In this document: piece after piece, positions 54,107 through 63,043 of the stretch
Position numbering within the stretch: position 1 is the stretch's first letter
How the letters are laid out: each line of letters opens with the position of its first letter
Assembly: GCA_964574215.1 (NCBI GenBank)
Contig: CAZNLR010000018.1
Coordinates: forward strand, 19,850 to 83,849
Direction of reading: 5' to 3'
Origin: GCA-2725625 sp964574215
Lineage (GTDB): Bacteria > Pseudomonadota > Alphaproteobacteria > Rhodospirillales > UBA2165
DNA length: 64,000 nucleotides
Position numbers and translations under genes: made by a program
The notes under the pieces: model-generated
What the model saw: the letters and a program-made list of their open reading frames with translations, nothing else
What the model was told of the DNA's origin: nothing
Database searches by the model: none

Positions 54107-55195
54107 CTATTCGCTACGACACTCGATCCCGAGCCGCCACAGGCGCTTGGCGTTACCACAAGCCACCGTTTGTGCGGTTTTGTTCGATAGCATCGAAAAT
54201 GCCTTCCGCCACAGTTTGACGCTGAGCCGGTACCGTTTCGTCCAATGGGGACCGAAGACGTTTTCCAGCGCGAAGACAAACCGGTCCGGATGTTCTTCGA
54301 TCAGACGTTTCCACTCATCGCGCCATTTCATGGTTGGCAAGTAGTCGCCCAGCCAGCCCCGGTAGGGCGCGTTGGCAGGAGGATCGTTAAACAAGTTGAT
54401 CCAACCCATCTGAGCGCTTTGGCCTCCCTGCCGTAATTTTTTCATGCCCAAAACCGGGAAGGCGTCCGCCGCCGTGGTCAAAAAGTGAATATTGCGGAAT
54501 TTCTCGATCAGGGCGCGCGCTTCGGTCACGGTTGCCTGCGCCATGTGGATCAGGACGAAGTCATTATCGGGATGCTTGGCTAAAAGGATTTTCAATTGAT
54601 TCAAGAGTTTGCCCGACTGGTCTTCAGCATCGTTCAGTTCCAAATGCAGGATCACCGGCACTTTTCTGCCGATCACCACATCAACCGCCTTTTTTATCCG
54701 GTCGTTTTCCAGGTCGAAATCCAATCCGGAGTATTTCAGCAGGGACGTATCGTGGGGGGCATGCTGAACAAGGATTTCAGCGAAGCCCAGCGACTTCTCA
54801 AAATATTCATTGTCAGCCGCATAGAAAGCCGACAGGCCCCTGGAACCAAATTCCTCTTCCTCGCGGCCCATGCCTCCTAGTTTGCCCGAGATCAGAAAAC
54901 CCGCCCGTCCCTTAAGGTTCTCGACCAGTTTGAAGACCCGCCAGTTGCTGGCGCCGGGGCTTTCTCCCCGGCAGCCGCGGGCGGAGAGCAGGGTGTAATC
55001 AACTCCGTATCTGTTGATGATATCGGCGATCTCCGAGGCGCCGATTTCACAGCCGAACTGGCTGTGGGCGTCGACCATGGTGCCTCGCCACGGTTGGCCG
55101 TGACCTGGCCCGCTTTGCGCATTGGCCTGACCGGCAAGGCCAAGTGAGCATAGGCCATAAAGAAGAATGAAATATATAATCCTGACCAGCGGCAT
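54107..55195 (-). CDS. Exported amidohydrolase-family protein (TIM barrel)
   Basis: 362 residues with a signal peptide (MPLVRIIYFILLYGLCSLGLAGQANA). The barrel is of the amidohydrolase-2 type: TMVDAHSQFGCEI at strand 1 (the usual DxHxH is reduced to DAHS), PVILHLELND near residue 180, DFVLIHMAQ near 213 and ALENVFGPHW near 310. The second strand-1 His is replaced, so metal binding may be altered or lost. Hydrolase or decarboxylase activity on an aromatic acid is typical of the family. It lies between cytochrome b and Mo enzyme genes on one strand, so it should belong to their pathway. Confidence 0.78.
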   Translation of the reverse strand: MPLVRIIYFILLYGLCSLGLAGQANAQSGPGHGQPWRGTMVDAHSQFGCEIGASEIADIINRYGVDYTLLSARGCRGESPGASNWRVFKLVENLKGRAGFLISGKLGGMGREEEEFGSRGLSAFYAADNEYFEKSLGFAEILVQHAPHDTSLLKYSGLDFDLENDRIKKAVDVVIGRKVPVILHLELNDAEDQSGKLLNQLKILLAKHPDNDFVLIHMAQATVTEARALIEKFRNIHFLTTAADAFPVLGMKKLRQGGQSAQMGWINLFNDPPANAPYRGWLGDYLPTMKWRDEWKRLIEEHPDRFVFALENVFGPHWTKRYRLSVKLWRKAFSMLSNKTAQTVACGNAKRLWRLGIECRSE

Positions 55196-55270
55196 GATGG
55201 CAATCGCTTTCGGCGTACATCGTCAATCCAAAATGTAGATTGAATTACCGGTAGCGTCTATGGCCTAAGA

Positions 55271-56104
55271 CTAAAGCGTCAGTAGGAACACGTTGATGAT
55301 GCCGTAAACCAGCAGGAACAGACCGAGCAGGATCATCGCGTATCCGAAACCGAAATAAAGGATACGCATGGGAACCGGCGGTTCGGCCATGGTCATTTCT
55401 TCCAAACGGCCTTCCCTCTCCAGCCGGTCGTACCACGCCGGATGCTCATGCTTGATATGTTCGACCGTCATGCCGCCATCGAACATGGTGGCGCTGAAGG
55501 GGAAGACAGAGGCCCGGAAATGCTCAATAAAGAAATGCACCGTAAAGATATGGCCCATGGCGAGCACGGCTTCGATGCGATGCACCCATAAGGCCACATT
55601 GAACATCCAGCCCGGCATGTATTCGGCGCTGAGGATCGGGTTATAGAGCATCAGCCCGGTGACGCCGACGATCACCAAGCCCCACCAGACGGCCCAATAG
55701 TCAAATTTTTCCCACCAGCTCCAGCGCTCGAAATAGGGGGTGTTTTTGGAGAGCCCGAATATCCAGCCCACGTGGCGGAAAAAATCCATGAAATCTTTGG
55801 GCGTAAAGACCAAGGTGTCGGGTCCGAACAGGGAACCCGGAAATCCTTTCCAGTCTATTTTGACGATCAGGTAGACGATCTGTCCGGCAAAACCGGCCAG
55901 CATCACCAGTCCGGCAATGCGGTGAACTTCGATGGCGTTCTGGTAACCGCCGAACAGCGCCGCCAGTCCCTTGCCCCATTCGGTCTCGATATACATCCAG
56001 GCGAATCCGCTAACCGACAGCAGCATGAACAGAATGATCAGGCCGAAATGGAACAGCCGTTGAACGCCGTTGAAACGTCTGATTTTCATATTAGGTGCTG
56101 TCAT
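55271..56104 (-). CDS. Cytochrome b membrane subunit (b561/FdnI-like)
   Basis: 277 residues, four or five membrane helices. Heme-binding His candidates are in VQRLFHFG (helix 1), EVHRIAG (helix 2), LWVHRIEAVLAMGHIFTVHFF (helix 4). MKIRRFNGVQRLFHF is the typical start of gamma-type cytochrome b subunits of formate dehydrogenases and multiheme systems. It exchanges electrons with quinone at the inner membrane. Its start overlaps the end of the truncated cytochrome c gene (14 bases), and the amidohydrolase gene follows after a 75-bp gap. Confidence 0.88.
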   Translation of the reverse strand: MTAPNMKIRRFNGVQRLFHFGLIILFMLLSVSGFAWMYIETEWGKGLAALFGGYQNAIEVHRIAGLVMLAGFAGQIVYLIVKIDWKGFPGSLFGPDTLVFTPKDFMDFFRHVGWIFGLSKNTPYFERWSWWEKFDYWAVWWGLVIVGVTGLMLYNPILSAEYMPGWMFNVALWVHRIEAVLAMGHIFTVHFFIEHFRASVFPFSATMFDGGMTVEHIKHEHPAWYDRLEREGRLEEMTMAEPPVPMRILYFGFGYAMILLGLFLLVYGIINVFLLTL

Positions 56105-56396
56105 GACGTAACTTCCTTGCCGCTACGGCTAAAAAGTCCCGGATGCCCCACAAGGAGACGTAGGGAATGAAGAAAATGAATACGCCGCCGGCCAAAAACA
56201 GCATGATCCAGATGCCGTAGAAGAGGGCCGGGAATTTATCAGCTGAGGCCCAGTTGAACGGGCTCGGTTCATGCACCACGTAGGTGGCGAAATTCGCGGT
56301 CGCCCCCTGGTGGCATTTGGCGCAGACATAGGCATGACGCCGGATGGGGTTCAGGGGGGAGTAATAGTGATGAACCCCCGCGATCTTCTGCCCACG
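56091..56396 (-). pseudogene. Cytochrome c gene, 5'-truncated, with C-terminal membrane anchor
   Basis: The frame reads leftward without a possible start codon before the heme motif: HRGQKIAGVHHYYSPLNPIRRHAYVCAKCHQGA (only parts shown) has CAKCH, a CxxCH heme c site, then FATYVVHEPSPFNWASADKFP and one membrane helix (LFYGIWIMLFLAGGVFIFFIPYV) and stop. Upstream, an in-frame stop at 56409-56411 and the sequence of another, oppositely oriented cytochrome block it. So the N-terminal part, likely with more heme sites and a signal peptide, is missing. The gene would have begun the cytochrome b/amidohydrolase/Mo-enzyme operon. Confidence 0.75.
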
Positions 56397-56596
56397 ATGA
56401 CCTGGCGATCAAACCGACGGATATCTCCTATGTGCAGCTAACCACCACCTCGGTCGAAGGATTCGTTTATTGGTCCATCGCCGACGGCGGCGCGCCGATC
56501 GGTTCTCCCATGCCGGCCTACAAAGACGTGATGACGCCAAAGGAAATCTGGTCGTTGATTCACTTCATGCGAAACGGCTTCGGGCACCGGAAATAA
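56393..56596 (+). pseudogene. C-terminal fragment of a class I cytochrome c, no start
   Basis: The plus strand reads HDDLAIKPTDISYVQLTTTS, then VEGFVYWSIADGGAPIGSPM and PAYKDVMTPKEIWSLIHFMR, stop at 56594. The Met-Pro-x-Y/F and the pattern to the final aromatic helix are those of the end of a cytochrome c domain (Met heme ligand, C-terminal helix). The CxxCH part is absent, and just upstream the DNA encodes another cytochrome on the other strand. This is a gene remnant at a rearrangement junction or an assembly chimera. Confidence 0.75.
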
Positions 56597-56605
56597 ATGA
56601 AATGG

Positions 56606-56621
56606 AAAATGGTGCCTCGGG
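56606..56621. repeat. 16-bp direct repeat, left copy (tRNA 3' end; possible att site)
   Basis: AAAATGGTGCCTCGGG, identical to 63977-63992. On the minus strand it reads CCCGAGGCACCATTTT, that is acceptor stem, discriminator and CCA of the tRNA at the right edge plus four downstream bases. The bases beyond differ. It is 16 bp before the stop end of the fumarate-reductase-like FeS gene. A distal att copy is the simplest reading. Confidence 0.65.
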
Positions 56622-56637
56622 GGAACGTAGAATTTTC

Positions 56638-57318
56638 TCAGGATGCTTCCAGAAGCGAATTTATGACATCTCGCATCAAGTTAATCCCGACACCACATTT
56701 ACAGCCATGGCAGCCGATACATGTCTCCAACCCCAGATTATCGGCTAACGCCTGCGCCGACGCCTTATCGGCATCCGTCGACAAAGGATCAATAATTGCT
56801 TGCCGGATTTTCAAAAAGGCATAGGGATTGCCGTGAGGAAGACTTTCTCGATGATCCTCTTCCGTATTTTTCGCATGCAAAGGACAGCCGTCTAAACAAA
56901 CATAGCACTCAATGCAGCGTTCTAAATTATAGACATCATCGATTTCATCAAGATTGTATGCCCGAATATTGTCGGTTTCCGAACGTTCCAACCACCCTTG
57001 CAACTGCTTATTGATTAATTCACGACGTACCACATAGTCGCGCACGACAGGCAGCGTTGATAGGGCTGAAAGCTCATCGTTTTCGCGCAGTTTGTGCTTA
57101 CACGCAATCTTGGGACGACCATTTACCTCGATGGTGCAAATTCCGCACATCTCATCGCGGCAACCAAAACGGAAGGCCAAATCCGGGTGACCGTTGTACT
57201 TTGCCCAAATCAGCACATCCAGTGCGGTCGGTCTTTTGCCTTCCTCTGGGTGTTTGTAATCAACTTCGAAATTTTCAATTTCACCACCGGGTGCTTGTTT
57301 TACCAATGTAAATATCAT
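56638..57318 (-). CDS. Fumarate reductase/succinate dehydrogenase-like iron-sulfur protein
   Basis: 226 residues. N-terminal ferredoxin domain with Cys53/58/61/73 (FGCRDEMCGICTIEV ... IACKH), the FrdB spacing C-x4-C-x2-C-x11-C for [2Fe-2S]. The C-terminal domain has Cys135/138/141/145 (CIECYVCLDGCP) for [4Fe-4S] and a final group Cys200/203/206/208 (CIGCHGCKCGVG), which departs from the [3Fe-4S]/[4Fe-4S] pattern C-x5-C-x3-CP of FrdB. It is adjacent to the flavoprotein gene (one-base overlap). No membrane subunit gene is present, so it may work with a soluble partner. Confidence 0.85.
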   Translation of the reverse strand: MIFTLVKQAPGGEIENFEVDYKHPEEGKRPTALDVLIWAKYNGHPDLAFRFGCRDEMCGICTIEVNGRPKIACKHKLRENDELSALSTLPVVRDYVVRRELINKQLQGWLERSETDNIRAYNLDEIDDVYNLERCIECYVCLDGCPLHAKNTEEDHRESLPHGNPYAFLKIRQAIIDPLSTDADKASAQALADNLGLETCIGCHGCKCGVGINLMRDVINSLLEAS

Positions 57319-59198
57319 CAGGCCGCACCCAGAAATGATTGATACATTTCGGTAAGGACTTTTTGACGGTCTTCATCGGGCATCAACCGAATATTTTTCA
57401 AATCCTCTTTACGCTGACGGGCTTTAATTTCTTGTTCTTCAATCATTTGAACATAGGCGTTCATTCGCTCTAAATGGCTGACGCATATAGAGCCTTCATC
57501 ATAAGTAGACTTAACGGAGTAATTGTATTCCAGGTCTTCATAATCATTTTCATCGAGACGAACATGAGCACCAACTGACTTTTGTCGAATGAGGGCCGAT
57601 CTGGCGATCATTTCCGCACAAAGCACCAGGTTTCGCGTTTCCAGGTAATCAATAAAACTTTGGTTCCATATCTCATCGGATTGAATTACCGAATTTTCGA
57701 TTTCAATTTTTAAGGCTTCAAGTTCATCGATAAATTTCTCCAATTTGTCCGCTACGCGTGCCGGACCAATATTTTCCCAGGCGGATTTTTGCAATTTGCT
57801 CTGAATGGCAATGGCGTAGTCGTCACCATCTTGCCCAAATTTGGCCGTGTAGTCGGCGACGGCCTTTTGCTCCAGTAATTCAAACGTTGTACTAACGCCG
57901 GCATTGCGGCCTTTGACAGCTTTGGCTGCGGCCTTGCCCGAGATTTGGCCATATACGGAACATTCCGTAAGCGAGGTAGAGCCAAGCCGGTTACTGCCAT
58001 GAATGCCGCCGGATGATTGCCCCGCGACGTACAACCCTGGAATAGGAATTAAATCACTATCCAATGCTTCGGCATCGGGCGATATATAGATACCGCCCAT
58101 ACTGTAATGGGCGGTTGGTGCGCCTTCCCAAGGCTCCTTGAGGGCCGCCGCCGCCGGACCCAAAGCTCTTTTAACGGTCCGAAGAATATCCCCAAAATTT
58201 TCATCAAAAATGCGCTTAAAATATTGGCCCGAAGGTCCCTCAATATTTTCAGTCAAGTCGAGATAAACCGATCCGCGCTCCGTACCGTGACCATCATCAA
58301 TTGCTTTTGCGACACGGGCGCAAAAATCGGCACGGGTACAAGACATCAAATCCTGATACAGGACTTGTCCATCGGCGCCTCGAATACACCCCAAAACCCC
58401 GACCATAAAGGGTTCCGCCAGCAAAAGTCCCGCATAGCTGCCATGGGCGACGGCAAAAGCCATAAATTGAATTTGTTCCATATCCACGAGCGCCGCGCCG
58501 GCCCGCGCGGCGACGGCAAAAGCATCACCCGTGTTGCCTCTCATACAATCCGTATGCGGATAGTAAAGCGTCGACAAGCCGCCACAGGCCAGAATCACGG
58601 CGCCAGCGGCAAAGGAAACAAATTTACCTCGGGTGGCATGGTAGATGAGCCCGCCAACGACCCGTCCGAGATCGCCATCCTCGCGGTAGACATCTAAAAA
58701 CCAGGCGTCTTCAAGATAGTCGATTTTTCCCTTGGCGATAGCGGCATTAAGTAGCGCATGTGCGTGAGACAAACCGCTATTTTGCAGCTTGACGGAGCGC
58801 GGCATGCTATGACCACCCATAGGACTGCCCATGGGCAAGGGTTTTCCGGTATCGGCGTCAAATTTGTGACGAAGACCATTATTAACCAGCCAGTCATACG
58901 CTCCGGGGCTTTTTTCCGCCATCGCGCTGACCAAATTCGCATCCGACAATCCAGCCCCGGACGTCATCATATTTGACGTGAATTCATCCACTGTATCTTC
59001 ATCGCTACCCGAGCCGCGTACAGAGATGATACCTCCGGAGATTTTGGTGTCGGAAGCCAGTAAAGGGTCCTTGCTGACAAGCAGGACTTTGGCCCCTCCT
59101 TCCATCGCCTTATTTGCGGCGGCAACCCCGGCCATGCCGGCCCCAACAACAACAATGTCGTATTCGATTCGATCCACTTGCATCAAATCAATCCCCAC
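57318..59198 (-). CDS. Fumarate reductase/succinate dehydrogenase-like flavoprotein
   Basis: 626 residues. FAD-binding VVVGAGMAGVAAANKA at the start; the place of the FAD-linking His of FrdA/SdhA reads SDTKISGGI, without His, so FAD is probably not covalent. The substrate region HYSMGGIYISPDAE and GIHGSNRLGSTSLTECSVYG (C-terminal FAD contact) are well kept. The C-terminal ~170 residues are helical as in FrdA. The family includes fumarate reductase, aspartate oxidase and APS-type enzymes; with its FeS neighbour it fits a two-subunit FrdAB-like enzyme. The codon choice is more AT-rich than in genes left of 56 kb. Confidence 0.87.
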   Translation of the reverse strand: MGIDLMQVDRIEYDIVVVGAGMAGVAAANKAMEGGAKVLLVSKDPLLASDTKISGGIISVRGSGSDEDTVDEFTSNMMTSGAGLSDANLVSAMAEKSPGAYDWLVNNGLRHKFDADTGKPLPMGSPMGGHSMPRSVKLQNSGLSHAHALLNAAIAKGKIDYLEDAWFLDVYREDGDLGRVVGGLIYHATRGKFVSFAAGAVILACGGLSTLYYPHTDCMRGNTGDAFAVAARAGAALVDMEQIQFMAFAVAHGSYAGLLLAEPFMVGVLGCIRGADGQVLYQDLMSCTRADFCARVAKAIDDGHGTERGSVYLDLTENIEGPSGQYFKRIFDENFGDILRTVKRALGPAAAALKEPWEGAPTAHYSMGGIYISPDAEALDSDLIPIPGLYVAGQSSGGIHGSNRLGSTSLTECSVYGQISGKAAAKAVKGRNAGVSTTFELLEQKAVADYTAKFGQDGDDYAIAIQSKLQKSAWENIGPARVADKLEKFIDELEALKIEIENSVIQSDEIWNQSFIDYLETRNLVLCAEMIARSALIRQKSVGAHVRLDENDYEDLEYNYSVKSTYDEGSICVSHLERMNAYVQMIEEQEIKARQRKEDLKNIRLMPDEDRQKVLTEMYQSFLGAA

Positions 59199-59531
59199 TA
59201 ATACTTTGACGGTTTAACCAAAACACTAAATTCAGCAAGGATCAAGATTCGGAAAGAGGGTCAGCCTATTGCGACCGGAAAATAGACATAAATCCGAAGA
59301 ACATCGCCCTTGTATCTAGCGCTATAACGGTTGGCTTCAATCCGCCATTTTCCATCAGCCACTTTAATAGCATTATATCGACAGACTGCAGATGTCGCAT
59401 TTTGGCAATTAACTGCCGAATCAACGGCCTCAATTAAAGTCCGCAATTGGGGGCAAAACAGTCGCAAATAGCTGGTGTCTATTTCGTCGCCTGTTGACCC
59501 ATCGCGGACATCATCCTTTTTCCGCTATCGG
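59199..59531 (-). other. Gap of about 330 bp with a possible gene remnant
   Basis: On the minus strand 59261-59467 is an open frame of 68 residues from a TTG (LRLFCPQLRTLIEAVDSA, GKWRIEANRYSARYKGDVLR, ending YFPVAIG). The frame stays open upstream to near 59515 but has no ATG there. It has no domain I recognise and may be the tail of a decayed gene downstream of mlaD, or not coding. A strong ribosome site (AAAAAGG) precedes only an 11-codon frame ending at 59484. Confidence 0.35.
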
Positions 59532-60002
59532 TCACTTCGTTCCGCCACCATTACGGTCGTGGTCCGGGGCCAGAAAAATGATCTCGCCTACATGTTCTTC
59601 GAGCGATTTGTAGTCCTCTGTCTTATCGATGGTAGCACCGGCGGCCAGGATCTTTTTTGATTTTCCAGGCTTGAGCTGCACGTACTTGCCGCCGAACCCC
59701 GTTTCACTGCCGATGGACACCACCGTGTCCTCAGGCACCTTGAAGCCCGATTGGATGGTCAGGGTGACGACGGCTTCGTAGGTTTCCGGGTCCAATACCC
59801 GTTGCGTGACAGTCCCGACTTTAATTCCGTTGATCCTGACGTCGCTACCAGGCCTTAATCCACCGACCTTGGTGAATATCGCTTTCACGTCGTACCCTTG
59901 TGCGGTTCCAACTTCGGCAGTGGTGATGAAAATATAGAGGAAGGCAAAGGCAATCAGTAACACCACGGCGCTCATGGCTGTTTCCGCTGGATTCTTACCC
60001 AT
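59532..60002 (-). CDS. MlaD/MCE-domain lipid-transfer protein
   Basis: 156 residues, the size of MlaD. One N-terminal membrane helix (MSAVVLLIAFAFLYIFITTA) and an MCE domain: YDVKAIFTKVGGLRPGSDVRINGIKVGTV, PEDTVVSIGSETGFGGKYVQL. MlaD hexamers carry phospholipid between membranes with the MlaEF ABC transporter. No mlaE, mlaF, mlaB or mlaC lies here; the neighbour upstream is an RND transporter, which could energise it instead. Symbol withheld because the operon is not the usual one. Confidence 0.85.
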   Translation of the reverse strand: MGKNPAETAMSAVVLLIAFAFLYIFITTAEVGTAQGYDVKAIFTKVGGLRPGSDVRINGIKVGTVTQRVLDPETYEAVVTLTIQSGFKVPEDTVVSIGSETGFGGKYVQLKPGKSKKILAAGATIDKTEDYKSLEEHVGEIIFLAPDHDRNGGGTK

Positions 60003-60144
60003 TTGAAGCTCACCTCTTCAATTTCGAACTTTGCCGGTAAATTCGCTTTTTCTTCTCGCGAAATTTTATGCTCGGCCTAGTCTGTTGTCCAGAACTCAAA
60101 ACCGCTATCGGCAGGCGCCCGCTTGCCGGGCGATTGATCCGGAA

Positions 60145-62652
60145 TCAGCCGAATGGTTTCCACATCAAAATCAACTTTGGCAGCACGGTCAGTGCTGCCA
60201 AAAGAGCAATGAACATTGCCGCCCCGGTTAACACACCAAAAATGATCGTCGGGATGAAATTAGACATCATCAAGATTGAGAAGCCGAAGATGACGGTCAT
60301 GGTCGTGTAGAACACCGCTTTGCCGATATTGGAATGGCAAATGTGCAGGGTCTCTACATAATCGTGGGTAAGGGCGTACTCTTCTCTAAAGCGGTAAATG
60401 TAGTGAATGCCATTGTCGACGGCGATACCGATGGTGATAGCGGCAATCGTAATGGTCATCATGTCCATGGGGATTTTCGACCATCCCATGACACCCAATA
60501 CCACTGCTGCGCCCAACAAGTTTGGTAAAATGCCGATAATCGACAAAGTGACTGACCGGAACAATACCAGGAACATTATCGCAATACCCAGCATCACGAC
60601 ACCTATGGTCTTGATCTGAGATGCGAACAAGCTCTGCAGCATATTGTTGTAGAGCACAAGCAACCCACTTACGGTCACGTCTTTGATCAGCGGCTTGTAA
60701 TCGGCGAGTTGCTTAAAGCCGTCATTCTTCCCCAAATTACGACGCACTTTCTCTAGCAACTCTTTGCGGCGCAGATCTGGTTTCGAATCTAACACACGCG
60801 CCATAAGCCGTACCTCGTCGTCCTTAATGGAGACAAAAGGTTCGATGAGCGTTTTTTTAACCGCCGCGGGAAGCTTAGCATAGAGAAGTGCCAACTCCAT
60901 TCCATCCAGCTGTTTTTCGGCATAGGCTTCGGCAACCCGCACGGAAGAAGCGAACGAGAGCACTTTGCCGATTTCGGGCATGCCGTCGAGATAGTCATGG
61001 GCTTTTTTTATGAGTTCGACCTTGGTGGGGTTAAACCATAATTCCGGTTTACTGCGCATCTGCGCCTGGAATTCGCGTTCCTCCTCTATCTCTTCCGGAG
61101 TCATTTCTTTGAGGTCCTCGGGCGTTAGTTCTTCCACATCACTCTCGAGTTTTATCAGTATTTCCACAGGCGTCGTGCCGCCCAGCTCTTCATCGATGAG
61201 CTTGAGACCTTGATAGATTTCGGTGTCTTTGCTGAAGTAGTTGATAAAGCTGTTCTCGACACGCAGGAGGGTTATTCCGGCCACGCTCACGACCGTCAAT
61301 ATTACCGCTAATACCAGAATCTTATTGCCATGGAACGCGGTCATACGGGCCAGATATGCAGGTAAGAGAAACCGGTCGCTTTTAACGGTGGCTTTGGAAT
61401 CAATTTTTCCCATCACCAACAGCAACGTGGGGAACAGGAGGAACGAAGTCGCAAACGTAACCGCCAAACCGGCGCTCATCATCCAGCCGAAATCGATGAC
61501 CGGCTTGATATCGCTCACAACCAGGGAGCCAAAACCTATGACGGTCGTCAGCGCTGTGTACAGGCAGGGTCGCACCATTTTATGGGTGGTGTTTCTGACC
61601 AGCATCAACTGGTCGTCACCTGGATTATCACGGTGGAGTTGGAGGTAGCGCACAATCAAATGAATGTTCATCGAGATCGTAATGATCAGCATGAGGGCGA
61701 GAAAATTAGACGAGATGACAGTGACCTTCCAACCGATCAAACCGAGGACACCAATCATGATCAATGCCGAGTAAAAGCAGCTGAGCAAAGGAAGCACGAT
61801 CCAGCGAATTTGTCGAAAGATGGCGGTGAGAATGAAGATCAGGAACGCCAGAACTCCGCCCCCAAAGACGATCAAGTCGTTGCGTACGAATGTCACCATG
61901 TCGTCGGTAATCATCGGCAAACCGCCAAGATTTAGACGGCCGTGCTGACGGTAGGGCTCAATAATCTTTCTGATGTTGGCGATGTCGAGGTGACGTTTCT
62001 CGTTTCTCGCTTCATTGACTTGGTCGTATTCTGCGGTGACGCGTTTTAAGGCTTGCATTTCTTCGGTAGAAAGACCGGTATTCCGTTTTTTCGCCCGCAA
62101 CGCGTCTCGAGACTTGAGCAAGCGGTTATACTTTTTATCTTCGACCAGCCCCAGCAGCATAGCGGCAGTTCGACCATCCGCGCTGACGATTAGATCGCGG
62201 TAAATGGAGCTATTGATCAGCTCTTTCTTGGCCCTGGCTCGGTCGATACCGGGTTTCTCGAGGCTCGGCATATCTCTGATCATTTCCTGAATGTCTGCAT
62301 CCGAGCTGCTGAACAGGGGCGCATCAAGTATCGTGAAAACCGATTCTACGCTGGTGATCTTCTTGAGTTCTCCACGGAGTTTCTTCATCGGCTCCAAGGC
62401 CTGGTCCGAAAAGAGATCTTTGTCTGGCGTATAGGTTACAACGAGCAAGTCGCTACTCGGATATCGCTCGTGGATTTTTCGGAACACTTTGAGGTCCGCG
62501 TCGTCTTCCAGCAACAAAGAGTCGGCCGATGCGTCCAATTTAAAGTCTTTTGCGTGATAGCCGAAGAAAACCAGAATCGAAAGTAGTACGATCAAAACTA
62601 ATTTAGGATTGCGGAGCAGGGTGTCGTAAACCTGCACGGTGCGAGACGTCAT
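60145..62652 (-). CDS. RND/MMPL-family exporter (HpnN-like)
   Basis: 835 residues with two halves of six membrane helices, each headed by a large periplasmic domain. The helices FGGGVLAFLIFILTAIFRQI, MLIITISMNIHLIVRYLQLH and the later VVLGVMGWSKIPMDMMTITI with VDNGIHYIYRFREEY are SSD-type segments of the MMPL group that moves lipids, hopanoids or other hydrophobic compounds. N-terminal LRNPKLVLIVLLSILVFFGY is the first helix. It is upstream of mlaD-like by 142 bp and just overlaps a small ORF (ATGA). Confidence 0.88.
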   Translation of the reverse strand: MTSRTVQVYDTLLRNPKLVLIVLLSILVFFGYHAKDFKLDASADSLLLEDDADLKVFRKIHERYPSSDLLVVTYTPDKDLFSDQALEPMKKLRGELKKITSVESVFTILDAPLFSSSDADIQEMIRDMPSLEKPGIDRARAKKELINSSIYRDLIVSADGRTAAMLLGLVEDKKYNRLLKSRDALRAKKRNTGLSTEEMQALKRVTAEYDQVNEARNEKRHLDIANIRKIIEPYRQHGRLNLGGLPMITDDMVTFVRNDLIVFGGGVLAFLIFILTAIFRQIRWIVLPLLSCFYSALIMIGVLGLIGWKVTVISSNFLALMLIITISMNIHLIVRYLQLHRDNPGDDQLMLVRNTTHKMVRPCLYTALTTVIGFGSLVVSDIKPVIDFGWMMSAGLAVTFATSFLLFPTLLLVMGKIDSKATVKSDRFLLPAYLARMTAFHGNKILVLAVILTVVSVAGITLLRVENSFINYFSKDTEIYQGLKLIDEELGGTTPVEILIKLESDVEELTPEDLKEMTPEEIEEEREFQAQMRSKPELWFNPTKVELIKKAHDYLDGMPEIGKVLSFASSVRVAEAYAEKQLDGMELALLYAKLPAAVKKTLIEPFVSIKDDEVRLMARVLDSKPDLRRKELLEKVRRNLGKNDGFKQLADYKPLIKDVTVSGLLVLYNNMLQSLFASQIKTIGVVMLGIAIMFLVLFRSVTLSIIGILPNLLGAAVVLGVMGWSKIPMDMMTITIAAITIGIAVDNGIHYIYRFREEYALTHDYVETLHICHSNIGKAVFYTTMTVIFGFSILMMSNFIPTIIFGVLTGAAMFIALLAALTVLPKLILMWKPFG

Positions 62653-62846
62653 GAAGTTTCCCCTTTAAGCAATGCCAAATCAGCCAGGGGAACAATGGTG
62701 TCGGCACATGGAATATACACTTTTCCAAAAGCGTGAAGGTTATCGTCAGCCACCAGGGTCAGATCGCCTCCTGCCCGTCTGAATCGGATGATCATTTGTG
62801 TAGACATTCCCCGGATGACATACAAATCGAAAAAATCGTACCACAT
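62649..62846 (-). CDS. Small protein of unknown function before the RND exporter
   Basis: Up to 65 residues; starts at 62846 or at the inner Met (62807, MSTQMIIRFRRAGGDLTLVA). It ends VPLADLALLKGETS with its stop overlapping the RND gene start (ATGA), which suggests translation. No domain, helix or cysteine motif I recognise; it could also be the leftover of a longer gene. Confidence 0.4.
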   Translation of the reverse strand: MWYDFFDLYVIRGMSTQMIIRFRRAGGDLTLVADDNLHAFGKVYIPCADTIVPLADLALLKGETS

Positions 62847-63043
62847 TCCACCGTTATGGGAAATGCAGCCATTCGATGGCCTGATTAGGTAAATCTACCC
62901 TTGTCCTGAAGAACATTCGTCCTAATTTTCTGTCAATCAGGCGCACCCGTCCTGACGCTTTCATCTCACTGTTTCTATGCGGAGACGGGACAAATTTATC
63001 AGCATGGTAAACAAGTTTGTCTAACGCCACGCTACGTGTATTC

